Part shown: positions 24,744 to 34,530 of the stretch, piece by piece
Numbering within the stretch: the stretch's first letter is position 1
Layout: each line of letters starts with the position of its first letter
Assembly (NCBI GenBank): GCA_021647785.1
Contig: JAKIUC010000010.1
Coordinates: forward strand, 1-64,000
Direction of reading: 5' to 3'
Length of the DNA stretch: 64,000 nucleotides
Source: Melioribacteraceae bacterium
GTDB taxonomy: Bacteria; Bacteroidota; Ignavibacteria; Ignavibacteriales; Melioribacteraceae
Program-made: the position numbers and the translations under genes
Notes under the pieces: model-generated
What the model was told of the DNA's origin: nothing
Databases searched by the model: none
What the model saw: the letters and a program-made list of their open reading frames with translations, nothing else

Positions 24744-26480
24744 TTAATTTATTTTATTCTGAAATGATATTTGTTTTAATGTCAATTTTAAATTTTTAAT
24801 ATTTAATCCTTTGTGAGGCTTACTTTTGTCTTTTCTTCGTAACTCAATTGAGTTAATAGAATTAACATCCAGTTTAAACTCATCAATACCTTTCAAATAA
24901 ATATTATTATTAGAATAATTTTCATAGGGATGAATTAAATATTCTTTATTATTTATAGTTAAAATTAAGTCTTCATTAATATCATTAGTTATGCTTTCAA
25001 GAATAATTTTGTAATTTGATTGAGACTTAACCATTAGCATCCAATTCAATTTAACAACTGTTGTCTTGTTTGAATAATAATCATGTTCACTATAACTATG
25101 AAATTTTTCGGTATTGTTAGCATTTAGTATAATATTTTCTTTATCATTTAGGGTAAGTAAATGAGCCGGAGTATATATTAAATCATCTTTATATTCCACA
25201 ACTATAACAGTAGAATATTTATTTTTAATAACTTCTTCTGTCAACTTAATTATAAGATTATCATTCTTGTATTCACTTTTTAATGATGCATCTTTGTTAA
25301 CAAGTGGATAAATTATTTTAATTTTTGAATTAATTCCTTTTAGAGTTAGCTTCCTTTCTTCAGGAAAATCCATAACATGAAGATACAACTTACCTGGTTT
25401 TGAAGTAATGACTCCCCAATCTTGCTCCATTAAAGGAGAAACACTTGTATTGTAAACAGATTCCCCATTCTTTTTGATCCAATTACCAATGCGTTTAAGA
25501 ACTTGTTTTTCAAAATCTATAACAGAACCATCTGCTGTAGGTCCAATATTAAGAAGATAATTTCCTCCTAAACTTACAGTAGTTAATAAGTCCTCTATTT
25601 TTTCAGATACTTTCAAATCTATATCACCCCTTTCTTGCCACGATCTATAGCTCCATGTTTCATGAAATATGGATGCAGGTGTTTGCCAAGGAACCCCCAT
25701 CTTGAAATCTGGTTTGTAATTATCACCCATTACAACAAAATCTCCTTGATCGTTCCAGAGCCTGCCGCTTATTAAACAGTTAGGCTGTATCCGTTTAACC
25801 AATTCGGCTATTTCTTTACTTTGCTCAAATGTTGGCGAACCCATATCAAACCATAATTCAGAAATCTCACCATAGTTTGTTAAAAGTTCTTCTATCTGAT
25901 TTAAGTTGTATTTATGATGTTTAGGAGGAATAGAATCAGAATTTCTGACAGAGGTAAAGGGTAAAGCTCCAGGATAATGCCAATCGATTAAGGAAAAATA
26001 GACTCCAAAACCTAAATTATGACGTTGGCAAGCTTCGGATAATTCCTTAATAATATCACGATTATATGGTGTTGCATCAACAACTTTAAAGTTTGAAAAT
26101 GCAGTTTTAAACATATTAAAACCATCATGATGTTTAGAAGTAATTATTATTGATTTCATTCCTGCATCCTTTGCAATAAGAGCAATCGAATCAGGATTCC
26201 ATAAAATCGGATTAAATTGTTGAGCTAACTAGTTATAATCTTTGTCAGGAATATTTCCATGACCTTTAATTTACTCACTGTATCCATTTATCTTTTCACC
26301 GTTCCAAATGCCGGCAGGTATGGAATATATACCCCAATGAATAAACATTGAGAATTTTTCATTTTGCCACTGCTCCATACCTTCTTATATGGTTAATTCT
26401 TCATTATCTTTATTATTTAAGGATTCTTTATTGCATGAAACAATTATTAAAGAGATGATAATCAATAGATGTTCTTCTGT
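24744..26480 (-). pseudogene. GH29 alpha-L-fucosidase interrupted by three in-frame stop codons
   Basis: An open stretch (24744-26159, 471 codons) begins inside the domain at KSIIITSKHHDGFNMF and carries the GH29 nucleophile region ISELWFDMGSP, then C-terminal beta domains. Reading the same frame upstream gives a lipoprotein leader (LLIIISLIIVSC), then WQNEKFSMFIHWGIYSIPAG and IPDKDYN, exactly the missing N-terminus. It is broken by TAA at 26385-26387, TAA at 26271-26273 and TAG at 26229-26231, and the expected ATG after the GGAG at 26486-26489 is gone. All three stops lie in the first 110 codons. The rest is intact, so loss is recent, or the body is still made from an internal start. An internal product would lack the first barrel strands, including the conserved HWG. 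Confidence 0.85.
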
Positions 26481-26628
26481 TTTTTCTCCAAGATATTCAC
26501 TTTTTTTGTTTTTGAAATTGTTTAAAACTTGTAGTTAATGGTATGGATATGCGTAGTGCGGGGTTTATTTGTACTTCACTTTCAAGTTACTGCTAATTTT
26601 CATTATTTTGTAGAATTAATTGTATCGA

Positions 26629-27585
26629 TTAAAAAAGTGAACGTGCAAATTTCAGATCTTTCCTTAAATATTCAAATATTTCCTTTTTAGGCATTGAAGG
26701 ATTCAAGTTCCCTCTCTCCGCACCACCGAGTGGATATTCTGAATGGATAGAAATAGGTCCGGGAATTTTCAAATCTTTAATCATTTGAGAAAAAGCAGCA
26801 AAATCAACAGCACCTTCGCCGGCGGGAACATTTTTAGCTCTCCATTTACCATCTACTTTTCCCCAAGTATAATCTTTAATAATAAAACTTTGAATATGGC
26901 TGGCAATAGTTCTTAGTTTTATTTTCCAATCAGTTGCTCCACCAACCATAGCATGACGAATATCAAACTGGCAGCCAATATAACGCGGGTCTAGATGCCT
27001 TATACATTCCCATAGATCTAATATTGGAGAACCAAAAAAATATTTATAAACAGAATCATGATTTTGATAAGAACCAGTAATATTGTATTGCCTGTTTATA
27101 TCTGCAAGTTCTTTCATTTTTATTTTTATTTCATCCAACGAGCTTTGGATAGTTCTATCATCCGTATAATAATAATAACCCATACGATAGTTTTTTATTC
27201 CCAAAGCATTAGCTGTTTTCAATATTTTTTCAGTATGCTTATCATTTGCATCATTGATGCCAGTGGAAATCATGATAGTATTAAGTCCTTCCTTCTTCAA
27301 TATTTCCACAGCTTTCGGTAAATCTTCTTCAACTCGTTCTGGTACTACATGAACATTATTTCTAGGTCGCACAGTTAAATCAACACCATCGAAACCTAAC
27401 TCAACCAATACTGGTGCCATTTCTTTAACTGTAAGGAATTGTAAAACTTTTGAAAAGAGACAAATTTTATATTTTGATTGTTGAGCAAATATATCGAGAT
27501 TACTTAATCCTCCAAACTGTAATGCCGCACCAGCAGCTAAGCTTGTTTTAATAAAACTTCTTCTTGAATTTTTATTTAATTTCAT
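26629..27585 (-). CDS. TAT-exported sugar phosphate isomerase/epimerase-like TIM barrel
   Basis: About 318 residues with a twin-arginine leader (NSRRSFIKTSLAAGAALQFG). The xylose-isomerase-like/AP-endonuclease-2 barrel is shown by the strand pattern LGFDGVDLTVRPRN, YQNHDS, GCQFDIRHA and the terminal Glu block SIHSEYPLGG. Conserved His, Asp and Glu can bind a divalent metal. I place the start at the internal ATG (27585) rather than 27597. That ATG overlaps, as ATGA, the stop of the frame-corrected NTF2-like gene before it. Exported members of this family sit with Gfo/Idh/MocA and DUF1080 genes and may isomerise or cleave oxidised sugars. Substrate not known. Confidence 0.82.
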   Translation of the reverse strand: MKLNKNSRRSFIKTSLAAGAALQFGGLSNLDIFAQQSKYKICLFSKVLQFLTVKEMAPVLVELGFDGVDLTVRPRNNVHVVPERVEEDLPKAVEILKKEGLNTIMISTGINDANDKHTEKILKTANALGIKNYRMGYYYYTDDRTIQSSLDEIKIKMKELADINRQYNITGSYQNHDSVYKYFFGSPILDLWECIRHLDPRYIGCQFDIRHAMVGGATDWKIKLRTIASHIQSFIIKDYTWGKVDGKWRAKNVPAGEGAVDFAAFSQMIKDLKIPGPISIHSEYPLGGAERGNLNPSMPKKEIFEYLRKDLKFARSLF

Positions 27586-28078
27586 TTGAACATCCATTGA
27601 TTTTTTAAAAATATCTTGCTTTTTAAATTAATTTGAGATTCATGCATATGAATACAAATCCATTTCCCATTTTGTTTTTCGAAAACATTTGTCATAAGAA
27701 AATCCCCTCCCAGTTCTTCTCTTTTATTAGACCTTTCATTTGTGCATTGTAAGTTGCCAAGGCAGTGTTTCCCATTATTTTAATATTCATTTGGGAAGTA
27801 ACCAATGTAAAATTCTTCATGATTTCAATGTGTTTATCAGTTAATTGCTTTGTAGAATAGACACTGCCTCTTGCAGAAAAAAGATGCCAATCAGTTGAAC
27901 AAAATTTGTTCATTTTTTGAACATTCTGTTCGCTAAGAGCCAGCCATATTTGATCAATTACTTTTTTTACTTGTACAGAATCTTCTGAATATATATCTTG
28001 CATTCTTTGGGTATATGAAATTGAACTTACAAATAACAAAATAAATATTGCTACAATTAAAGTTTTTATTTTTTTTAT
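27582..28078 (-). pseudogene. Frameshifted NTF2/SnoaL-like (DUF4440-type) secreted protein
   Basis: An open frame (27692-28039) gives VKKVIDQIWLALSEQNVQKM, an NTF2-like helix 1, and then strands to NAQMKGLIKEKNWEG and a TGA. Shifting frame at the AAAA run near 27727 restores the rest of the domain: EELGGDFLMTNVFEKQNGK, then WICIHMHESQINLK, ending at TGA 27582-27584, which overlaps the next ATG. Upstream, the signal peptide continues in frame (IKKIKTLIVAIFILLFVSS) to an ATA just after an AAAGGA site where an ATG would be expected. The start has therefore changed to ATA and the body carries a frameshift. Two independent lesions favour true decay over a single sequencing error. Confidence 0.7.
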
Positions 28079-28185
28079 TATCCTTTATTGTTAAACTATG
28101 TTATAATTTCACAACACAAATTTCTGTTTCTTTTGATACAAGTTGTAACTATTAACTTACTTAAATTCAATAAATCATTGAAAAT

Positions 28186-29124
28186 TTATTCTAACTCTCT
28201 TATCCAATCTATACAAATCTCAGGCCATTTTGATAGACGACCTTTTCCCCTTGCAAATGCAAAACCATGACCGCCATAAGGATAGATATGTAATTCTGCC
28301 GATATATTTTTCTTCCTTAACGCATCAAAAAAAAGAAGGCTATTTTCTACAGTAACCCCTTTATCATCAGCTGAATGAAAAAGAATTGTAGGTGGCGTAT
28401 CTTCCGTTACTTGAAGTTCATTAGAAAAAAGTTGAACTAAACTATCACTTGGGTTTTCCCCCAACAATGCTTTTTTAGAAACTTTATGTGTACAGTCAGC
28501 AGTGAATGAAATTACCGGATAAACCAAAATCATAAAATCTGGTCTGCTGCTTTGCTGTTCAATTGGGTCTTCGGATGTTTTATTTCCATTATCGAAGTGT
28601 GTACCTGCTGTTGAAGCAAGATGCCCGCCAGCAGAAAAACCCATTACACCAATTTTATCAGAATCAATACGCCACTCTTCAGCATTTGCTCTTGCCATAC
28701 GAATTGCTCGTTGAATATCAAGCAAAGGAGTTTTATGAGGAATAATGTTGCTCTTGGAAATTGGCAATCTATATTTTAATACTATCCCCGTAATGCCATT
28801 TGCGTTTAACCACTTGGCAACATCCAACCCTTCCCAATCATAAGCCAAACCATGATAGCCACCGCCCGGAGCAATGATTACCGCTTCCTTAGTAGAGTTG
28901 GCTCTTGCAGGAGAATACACTGTAATAGTAGGCTCTTGAACATAACTGATTGAATAGTGAGTTTCCTTTATTTTAACAATTTCAACTTCATCCGTTTTTT
29001 GAAAATTAGGAATTTCGTTTTCATATAAAGGTATAATTTTTTCTTGTGCATTTAGTGTGCTAATTAAGAATAGAGTAATAAATAAATATTGAAAAATTAC
29101 TATGTGTATTTTTTTGTATATCAT
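28186..29124 (-). CDS. Secreted alpha/beta-hydrolase esterase (BD-FAE/acetylxylan-esterase-like)
   Basis: A 312-residue alpha/beta hydrolase with a signal peptide ending LISTLNAQ. The oxyanion-hole motif is APGGGYHGLAYDWEG, the nucleophile is Ser in GVMGFSAGGHLAST, the acid is in LFHSADDKGVTVENS, and the base is His in YPYGGHGFAF. This form is common among carbohydrate esterases that remove acetyl or feruloyl groups from polysaccharides. It is in the esterase-rich block with an SGNH hydrolase, a second alpha/beta hydrolase and a PhoD phosphatase. Removing acyl groups would make the glycan accessible to the glycosidases. The acyl group and sugar are not known. Confidence 0.86.
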   Translation of the reverse strand: MIYKKIHIVIFQYLFITLFLISTLNAQEKIIPLYENEIPNFQKTDEVEIVKIKETHYSISYVQEPTITVYSPARANSTKEAVIIAPGGGYHGLAYDWEGLDVAKWLNANGITGIVLKYRLPISKSNIIPHKTPLLDIQRAIRMARANAEEWRIDSDKIGVMGFSAGGHLASTAGTHFDNGNKTSEDPIEQQSSRPDFMILVYPVISFTADCTHKVSKKALLGENPSDSLVQLFSNELQVTEDTPPTILFHSADDKGVTVENSLLFFDALRKKNISAELHIYPYGGHGFAFARGKGRLSKWPEICIDWIRELE

Positions 29125-29207
29125 AATTATTTAATTCCTTTTTGTGAGTTTACCTGTTCCGTATTTTTACGGCATCTTTTTTTGTGCCAATTTGTGAAAT
29201 TCGTGTC

Positions 29208-30464
29208 TTATTCTTTATCAACAATAGTAAGTATAGCTTTTATCAAAGCATCAGCTATTTTATAAGCTCCTAAATCATTAGGGTGTTTGCCATCAACTGT
29301 GCATTCAAAATAATCATTTCCATAAATTTCAGAACCATCAATAAAATATATATTATCATCCCCTTTTGCTTTTCGTTCTTCTACCATTTTTTTTTGAAAA
29401 TCTCTATTAGACATTAAAGTTTTATACATTTCACTACCCTCTTGTGCAGCAGTATAGCGTGTTTTTGACATAATCAATATTGGCGTTGTAGAGTGTTTTT
29501 CTCTTAATATATCAATAAAAGGGTTTATGTTTTTTTGGATTGTATGATTTGCATTGGCTTCATAATCTAAAATAATAAAGCCTACATCAGAGATTTCATT
29601 AATAAGATGTGCTAATTCCGGCTCCCCTCTTCCATTTCCGGCAAAACCGAGGTTTACAAATTGTGCATCTAATTTTCGGCTAATAATATTGGAGTATGCC
29701 ATTCCTGGTCTGGAGACATAACCTCCTTGAGTAATAGAGGTACCATAAATAACAAATTTATTTACATTAGAAAATAGTAATGGTTTATCAATTTTTGAAT
29801 CCTGTTCCAACCCTATATATAGAGATTTCACACCGTTATAAAGAGGAAAGTTAAGCGTAAAATCGCGTAATTTAGTTTCGTCAGAACTAAAAAGTCTAGA
29901 AGTATATCTAACTGAATCACTAGAAAATCCAGCCGTTTTTAAATACCTTTTAATTCCATTTTCTGTTATGTATAAATCAAATGCACTTTGACCGGAAGCA
30001 GACATACGGCTCATACTCGATTTTTTCTCTAATACAACCTTTATAAATATTACTTTACTGTCAGTCCTAAACCTAACTTGCCCCCCAGCCGTTTTGTTTG
30101 ATAGACGATCAACTGCTTCTATAATTTCCCAATTTGGATTAACAGGTAATCTCCTATAAACAGAATCTTCCTCTATCCATTCAAATCCTACAAGCCCAAA
30201 TGGTTCTTCTCTTGGGTCATGCCATACAATTATATCGTTATCACTTATTTTAGTATCCTCTTTTGAAACCGCTTTATTATTAGATGCAATTTTGGGGTAC
30301 ACAATTGTGCTAATAAAAAAGATTAGAAAGAATATGTATACCGACAATGAAATAGTTTTCGGAATTCCAAAAGCAAATATTGTCGGTATATAACAACAAA
30401 ATTGGTTTCCAAAACCGAAAACCAATTTGTGTTGTGTATATTTAGTTTTTGAAATATTAATCAT
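29208..30464 (-). CDS. SGNH/GDSL-type hydrolase with palindrome-derived N-terminus
   Basis: About 418 residues. The N-terminal jelly-roll segment (SGNH_hydro_N type, around residues 65-190) precedes an SGNH esterase domain: Ser in IYGTSITQGGY, Gly in NLGFAGNGRGE, and Asp/His in DGKHPNDLGAY. This layout fits carbohydrate acetyl esterases. The first 45 codons are odd: they are encoded by two adjacent DNA palindromes (30338-30432), after which the expected hydrophobic leader (IFFLIFFISTIVYPKIAS) follows without its own Met. The ATG at 30464 has an AGGG 5 bases upstream; the earlier ATG at 30479 lacks one. Export may be altered by the added residues, so activity in vivo is uncertain. Confidence 0.8.
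   Translation of the reverse strand: MINISKTKYTQHKLVFGFGNQFCCYIPTIFAFGIPKTISLSVYIFFLIFFISTIVYPKIASNNKAVSKEDTKISDNDIIVWHDPREEPFGLVGFEWIEEDSVYRRLPVNPNWEIIEAVDRLSNKTAGGQVRFRTDSKVIFIKVVLEKKSSMSRMSASGQSAFDLYITENGIKRYLKTAGFSSDSVRYTSRLFSSDETKLRDFTLNFPLYNGVKSLYIGLEQDSKIDKPLLFSNVNKFVIYGTSITQGGYVSRPGMAYSNIISRKLDAQFVNLGFAGNGRGEPELAHLINEISDVGFIILDYEANANHTIQKNINPFIDILREKHSTTPILIMSKTRYTAAQEGSEMYKTLMSNRDFQKKMVEERKAKGDDNIYFIDGSEIYGNDYFECTVDGKHPNDLGAYKIADALIKAILTIVDKE
30338..30432. repeat. Two adjacent palindromes inside the start of the SGNH gene
   Basis: TATACCGACAAT at 30338-30349 pairs with ATTGTCGGTATA at 30379-30390. A second palindrome (ACAAAATTGGTTT with AAACCAATTTGTGT) fills roughly 30395-30432. The first resembles the CCCGACAATGAAT sequence in the gap at 37731. 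The pair is translated in frame, and so resembles the palindromic elements found within Rickettsia genes. Confidence 0.75.
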
Positions 30465-30531
30465 GTTGACCCTGCTCATTAACAGATTCTATTGCAAGTC
30501 CCCAATCTGAAACATAGGGAGTAGTGTTTAC

Positions 30532-31848
30532 TTAGCTTTTTAACCATTTATCAAACCAATCAAATGCATCTTCCTGCATATTAACATCAAACTTATGATC
30601 GCCATCATAAAACTTTGTTAGATAATTTTTTCCTTTGCCAGCTTTATTATATATCTCAGTTAAAATATTATCCGCTTTTTTCATTTCCGAAAGGGTAAAT
30701 AAACTATCTTGATTATTGCTCAGCACTAAAGTTGGTAATGGTACCCGTAGTCCTATAATTTCTGGAAAATCTAAATATTTTGGTAGTAATGGAGTATATG
30801 CCATCCAAGTGTGGGTATATGCTTTATGTAAAAGAAAATCTTGCCATGTTGACATAAATCCCACACTTACAGCACATTTAATTCTTGTATCTATACCGCT
30901 TAAATATACTGTACGCAAACCTCCGCCTGATAAACCACCACATCCAATTTTTTCTGGATTAACATCCTCTCGTTTACTAAGTATATCTAATGCTATTTGG
31001 TCCTCTGATAACACAACTCCAGGATATGTTGTACCTGCACAAAGTAAAGATTTAGAGAGAACATCTTCATGTTCATTAGCCCAACTATTATATGTTTTTA
31101 CATTTTCAATTTTATCAGGATTATCATCAGACTTACCCCAAGCTAACTTAGAAGTATCTTTGTAAAATACCCGACGGCTTCCGAATGAAAAAGCATCATG
31201 AACCAAAACAACATATCCGTGTTTTGCTATTTCATTAGCCCATGCTCTGCCTCCATAATCTTCAGTTTGGTGTCCATCCATAAGTGGATGACTCTGATTA
31301 GAAGTCTTGGTTATTTTTCTTCTTCCAAAATATTTATTACCGCCGTGATCATGTAGAGCCAAAATGGCTGGCAATGGTTTTGTAATTCCTTTTGGTTTAA
31401 GAAGTATTGCTTTTGTTGGGTTACCGTATGGTAACTTCCAAGATAGTTCTTCTATTTCTAAATCATCAAAAGTGTATTGTTTTTCAATTATTACTTTAGG
31501 TGTTTCGTTTATTTTAGGAGCAGCAATAAGTTCTTTCGTTTTGCTTAATGCCTCCTCTTTCCAAGGCTCAATATTTTTCCATTTATTTAATCGAAACGAT
31601 AAAGCCGGAGGATTATCTACCAGTGATGCAGCCCACTCTCCATAACCTCCAATTATACTACCTTCAGAATTGTTTATTGGTGAAGGTAATTGATTAAAAT
31701 TATTTCCCATTGAATTAGAATTCATTGAAGAAGCCAATGAGTTTGTTAAAAATGGGTAACTTGCTGCAATAAGAGCCGTTTTTTTTATAAAGTTTCTTCT
31801 TGAATCACATGAACCAATTATATTGCTGTTTTTCTCTTTTCTTTTCAT
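30532..31848 (-). CDS. TAT-exported alpha/beta-hydrolase (dienelactone hydrolase/acetylxylan-esterase-like)
   Basis: A 438-residue protein whose leader has a twin-arginine motif (DSRRNFIKKTALIAASYPFL). The alpha/beta-hydrolase core shows AILALHDHGGNKYFGRR, the nucleophile Ser in GCGGLSGGGLRTVYLSG, an Asp in LSNNQDSLFTLSE, and the final His in FYDGDHKFDVNM. An N-terminal region of about 100 residues precedes the core. The family includes acetylxylan esterases and glucuronoyl-type esterases, so removal of an ester from a polysaccharide is likely. It is followed by the SGNH hydrolase after a gap and preceded by the PhoD-like phosphatase by 41 bases. An AGGA site lies before the ATG. Confidence 0.82.
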   Translation of the reverse strand: MKRKEKNSNIIGSCDSRRNFIKKTALIAASYPFLTNSLASSMNSNSMGNNFNQLPSPINNSEGSIIGGYGEWAASLVDNPPALSFRLNKWKNIEPWKEEALSKTKELIAAPKINETPKVIIEKQYTFDDLEIEELSWKLPYGNPTKAILLKPKGITKPLPAILALHDHGGNKYFGRRKITKTSNQSHPLMDGHQTEDYGGRAWANEIAKHGYVVLVHDAFSFGSRRVFYKDTSKLAWGKSDDNPDKIENVKTYNSWANEHEDVLSKSLLCAGTTYPGVVLSEDQIALDILSKREDVNPEKIGCGGLSGGGLRTVYLSGIDTRIKCAVSVGFMSTWQDFLLHKAYTHTWMAYTPLLPKYLDFPEIIGLRVPLPTLVLSNNQDSLFTLSEMKKADNILTEIYNKAGKGKNYLTKFYDGDHKFDVNMQEDAFDWFDKWLKS

Positions 31849-31889
31849 TTCAGTCCTATTACATAATTGAGGTTTTACGATACGAATCT

Positions 31890-34430
31890 CTAAAATTTAA
31901 CAATCAATTTTTCATCAGGATTCTGAGTTGGTAAAATACCTTTTATAACTTCAACAAGTTCCCTTTCTGTATCTTTAACTATTATTTTATAGCTGCTTTG
32001 TTTAAATACTTTCGGACTAAACTCATTCCCCTTAATTCTAACACAATAAACCAATTCTCCTGTTTTCTCATCTACTATTTCAACTACAGGATTTTCGAAG
32101 CCTGGCACTGAAATAGTTGGAAGATGAGCAAATGCTTTTCGTCCATAATTATCGAACTGACTTATTGTTTTGGGCCAGCCTTTATATTGTTCTTCATCAT
32201 TTAGTGGATTGGCATAACGAGGCCAGCACTCCATTGTAATTGTTCTATTTTTCTTGTTCATTTTAACGATTCCATAACCTGGCATATTATCGTGAAGATT
32301 TAGCGGTTCATGGTTAGATGACACTTTTGTGAAACTAGTGGGATTTGTAACTGCATATACTGTAACCAAGTTATTAAATCCGTCTCTATGTTTTCCCATG
32401 TTTTGAAGAGCATCTTTTTCTCTATCTTTGCCAATATTTTCTGGCCACCATGTCCGCGGATAATAGTTGGCAATTGATGGTACACAAAATGAATAAATAG
32501 CATCATTCCATTCATCAATACCATGATGAACAATAGAAGCTAAATGCTGATCTCCAGCTAAGTGAAAAACAAAACCTTTCCGCAAAACATCAACAGCTTT
32601 ATTTCTTCCAGTTTGAGGCCATCCGTCAGAATCAAGGTCGGCAATTAGACGAAAAAGTTTGGGACCATGATGCGTTGCCATATTCGCAAAAATAGTTTGA
32701 GATAGTACAATCTTCATCTCCTCCCCTTTCCAGTTGGTTGTCCAATCATCTAAGAATTTTAACTGACGTTCGCCAAGTAATTTTTTGCCTGGCATATCAA
32801 TCTTCTTAATATCAAATTTTGGGTCTATGATATGATCGGGTCTGCCTCGCGAAATAAACGGATTATCAGCACATCCGGACTTAAATTTTCGGTCTTCCAG
32901 AACAGCGAATCCAATTCCTCCATAAGTGAAATTGGTATAATAAACCCCAATATTTTGCTCTATTGGAGTTGGGTCATAAGGATCTGGTAAGTTGCTGCAT
33001 TGAGTTCGTTCCACCATTTTAACAAACCATGCCGGATGAACGTACCCACCTTTATCATCTTTATCCGTGGAACGTCCATTTTGCCCCCATAAATTTCCTT
33101 GATAAACATCGTGGTCATCAGGAATTGAAATGGTTGGAATATCCTTTGTTAAATCGCGATATGCCAAGCAGTAGAGATACCATTTGTATAAATAATCTAA
33201 TTCATAATTTTCTGTATCAAGAAAAGTTGGACTCATTTTTTCGTAAATCTGATCTCCGCTAAAAAACATTACATCAGGTTTAATTATTTTAATATTATCA
33301 ACAATATCTTTATGCGGATACCAAATTCCAGTAGAATCAAAATTAAAAATCCCTTCTGTTTTAGATAATCCGGGACGAGCAATATTGTAATTTCCTGTAA
33401 AGGCAGCAATTACTATTTCTTCTTTTTCTACAGGATCATGTTTAATAGTTCCTTCCCAAAAAGCATTTTCATGAATATTTATTGATGATTGATAAATATA
33501 TTTCACACGGTAAGAAATCTCTTTGGAAGAATTCCAGTTGGTTACTTTAAAAGTTGCAGTATATCCGGGAGTTATTATTTTAGTTTTTGAAATCTCCTGC
33601 CAGCTGCCATTTTCTTTTATTTCAAGTGCAACTTCCTGCGGATCGGTTTTACCTATCGGAGCCATTTGGGCAGTCATTTTTAAAATATTATTGCCGAGTG
33701 TATATTGTGTACTAATTATTGGACCAATGCTTTCTCTAAGTTTCTCAAGTTTACTTCCACTAACTTCAAGATTATTAAACCAAAATGAACCTGGATTATC
33801 ACCAATGCCTGGATGCGAAACTAATGCAATATTACCAATCATTCTATCTTTGTTGATACCTGATAAGATTAATTTTGATTTTCCATTTTTTAGAATTAAA
33901 TCATATTGAGAATTATTGGATGTTACTTCAACAGAGAAACTATTAATTTTAGAGAGTTCCGTTTTAATTTGTTTTAAAATTTTTCCATCTTCCATATCTT
34001 TAATAAACAAATTGCCCGAAGAAGAAATACCGGCAAAAAGACCAGCTCCTGGACCAATATTTTGTTGAATTAGGGAAGCTCCCAACACATCAAGTTTAGC
34101 TCCCGCACCAATTAAAAATCCGGATGCAGCATCATTATTTTGGGGTGATTGGAGAGTACCCATATCAACTTTTCCCAAAAAATTACCACTAATATTTGCT
34201 AACCTAAAATTAATTAAATGAGTTGTTCTCATTAAAAGTTTAGGATTGTTTGCAACACATTCTAACTGTCCATTTTGAATTTTCCAATCTTGTAGCCGAT
34301 TTGACCAAAATTCACTTCCAACCCAAACTCTATCGTTTAATGTACTCCACGATTTATTGAAGTAATTTTCACGAGATTGGCATGAGACGAATAGTAGAGT
34401 TAACAAAATTGCAATTAGTAATTTTTTCAT
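31890..34430 (-). CDS. PhoD-like metallophosphatase lipoprotein with N-terminal beta-sandwich domain
   Basis: An 846-residue lipoprotein (lipobox LTLLFVSC). The first 220 residues form a concanavalin-like beta sandwich similar to DUF1080-type domains (ending SFWFNNLEVSGS), followed by an Ig-like segment and a PhoD/alkaline phosphatase D core. Metal ligands are visible in SGDQIYEKM, SIPDDHDVYQGN and FHLAGDQHLASIVHHG. PhoD enzymes hydrolyse phosphodiesters and monoesters with Fe and Ca. Here, among esterases and sulfatases, it may remove phosphoryl groups from a glycan or a teichoic-acid-like polymer; this is inferred. The start has no clear Shine-Dalgarno. Confidence 0.85.
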   Translation of the reverse strand: MKKLLIAILLTLLFVSCQSRENYFNKSWSTLNDRVWVGSEFWSNRLQDWKIQNGQLECVANNPKLLMRTTHLINFRLANISGNFLGKVDMGTLQSPQNNDAASGFLIGAGAKLDVLGASLIQQNIGPGAGLFAGISSSGNLFIKDMEDGKILKQIKTELSKINSFSVEVTSNNSQYDLILKNGKSKLILSGINKDRMIGNIALVSHPGIGDNPGSFWFNNLEVSGSKLEKLRESIGPIISTQYTLGNNILKMTAQMAPIGKTDPQEVALEIKENGSWQEISKTKIITPGYTATFKVTNWNSSKEISYRVKYIYQSSINIHENAFWEGTIKHDPVEKEEIVIAAFTGNYNIARPGLSKTEGIFNFDSTGIWYPHKDIVDNIKIIKPDVMFFSGDQIYEKMSPTFLDTENYELDYLYKWYLYCLAYRDLTKDIPTISIPDDHDVYQGNLWGQNGRSTDKDDKGGYVHPAWFVKMVERTQCSNLPDPYDPTPIEQNIGVYYTNFTYGGIGFAVLEDRKFKSGCADNPFISRGRPDHIIDPKFDIKKIDMPGKKLLGERQLKFLDDWTTNWKGEEMKIVLSQTIFANMATHHGPKLFRLIADLDSDGWPQTGRNKAVDVLRKGFVFHLAGDQHLASIVHHGIDEWNDAIYSFCVPSIANYYPRTWWPENIGKDREKDALQNMGKHRDGFNNLVTVYAVTNPTSFTKVSSNHEPLNLHDNMPGYGIVKMNKKNRTITMECWPRYANPLNDEEQYKGWPKTISQFDNYGRKAFAHLPTISVPGFENPVVEIVDEKTGELVYCVRIKGNEFSPKVFKQSSYKIIVKDTERELVEVIKGILPTQNPDEKLIVKF

Positions 34431-34530
34431 CTAAAAAACTGAATTAATTTAAAATGTTGATTTATGAAATTAGAAAATTCTTTACTTTTTTTCATTTCTA
34501 CTCTCTACTTTATGAATTCAAATTTGCTAA

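Noticed and set aside
24744-26490. Reassigned stop codons (TAA/TAG read as an amino acid) to explain the GH29 gene
   Set aside because: All other genes use TAA, TAG or TGA as ends and have no internal stops, so an altered code is not supported.
27715-27735. Programmed ribosomal frameshift in the NTF2-like gene
   Set aside because: The site (ATAAAAGAG) is not a good slippery heptamer, and the start codon is also lost, so decay is more likely.
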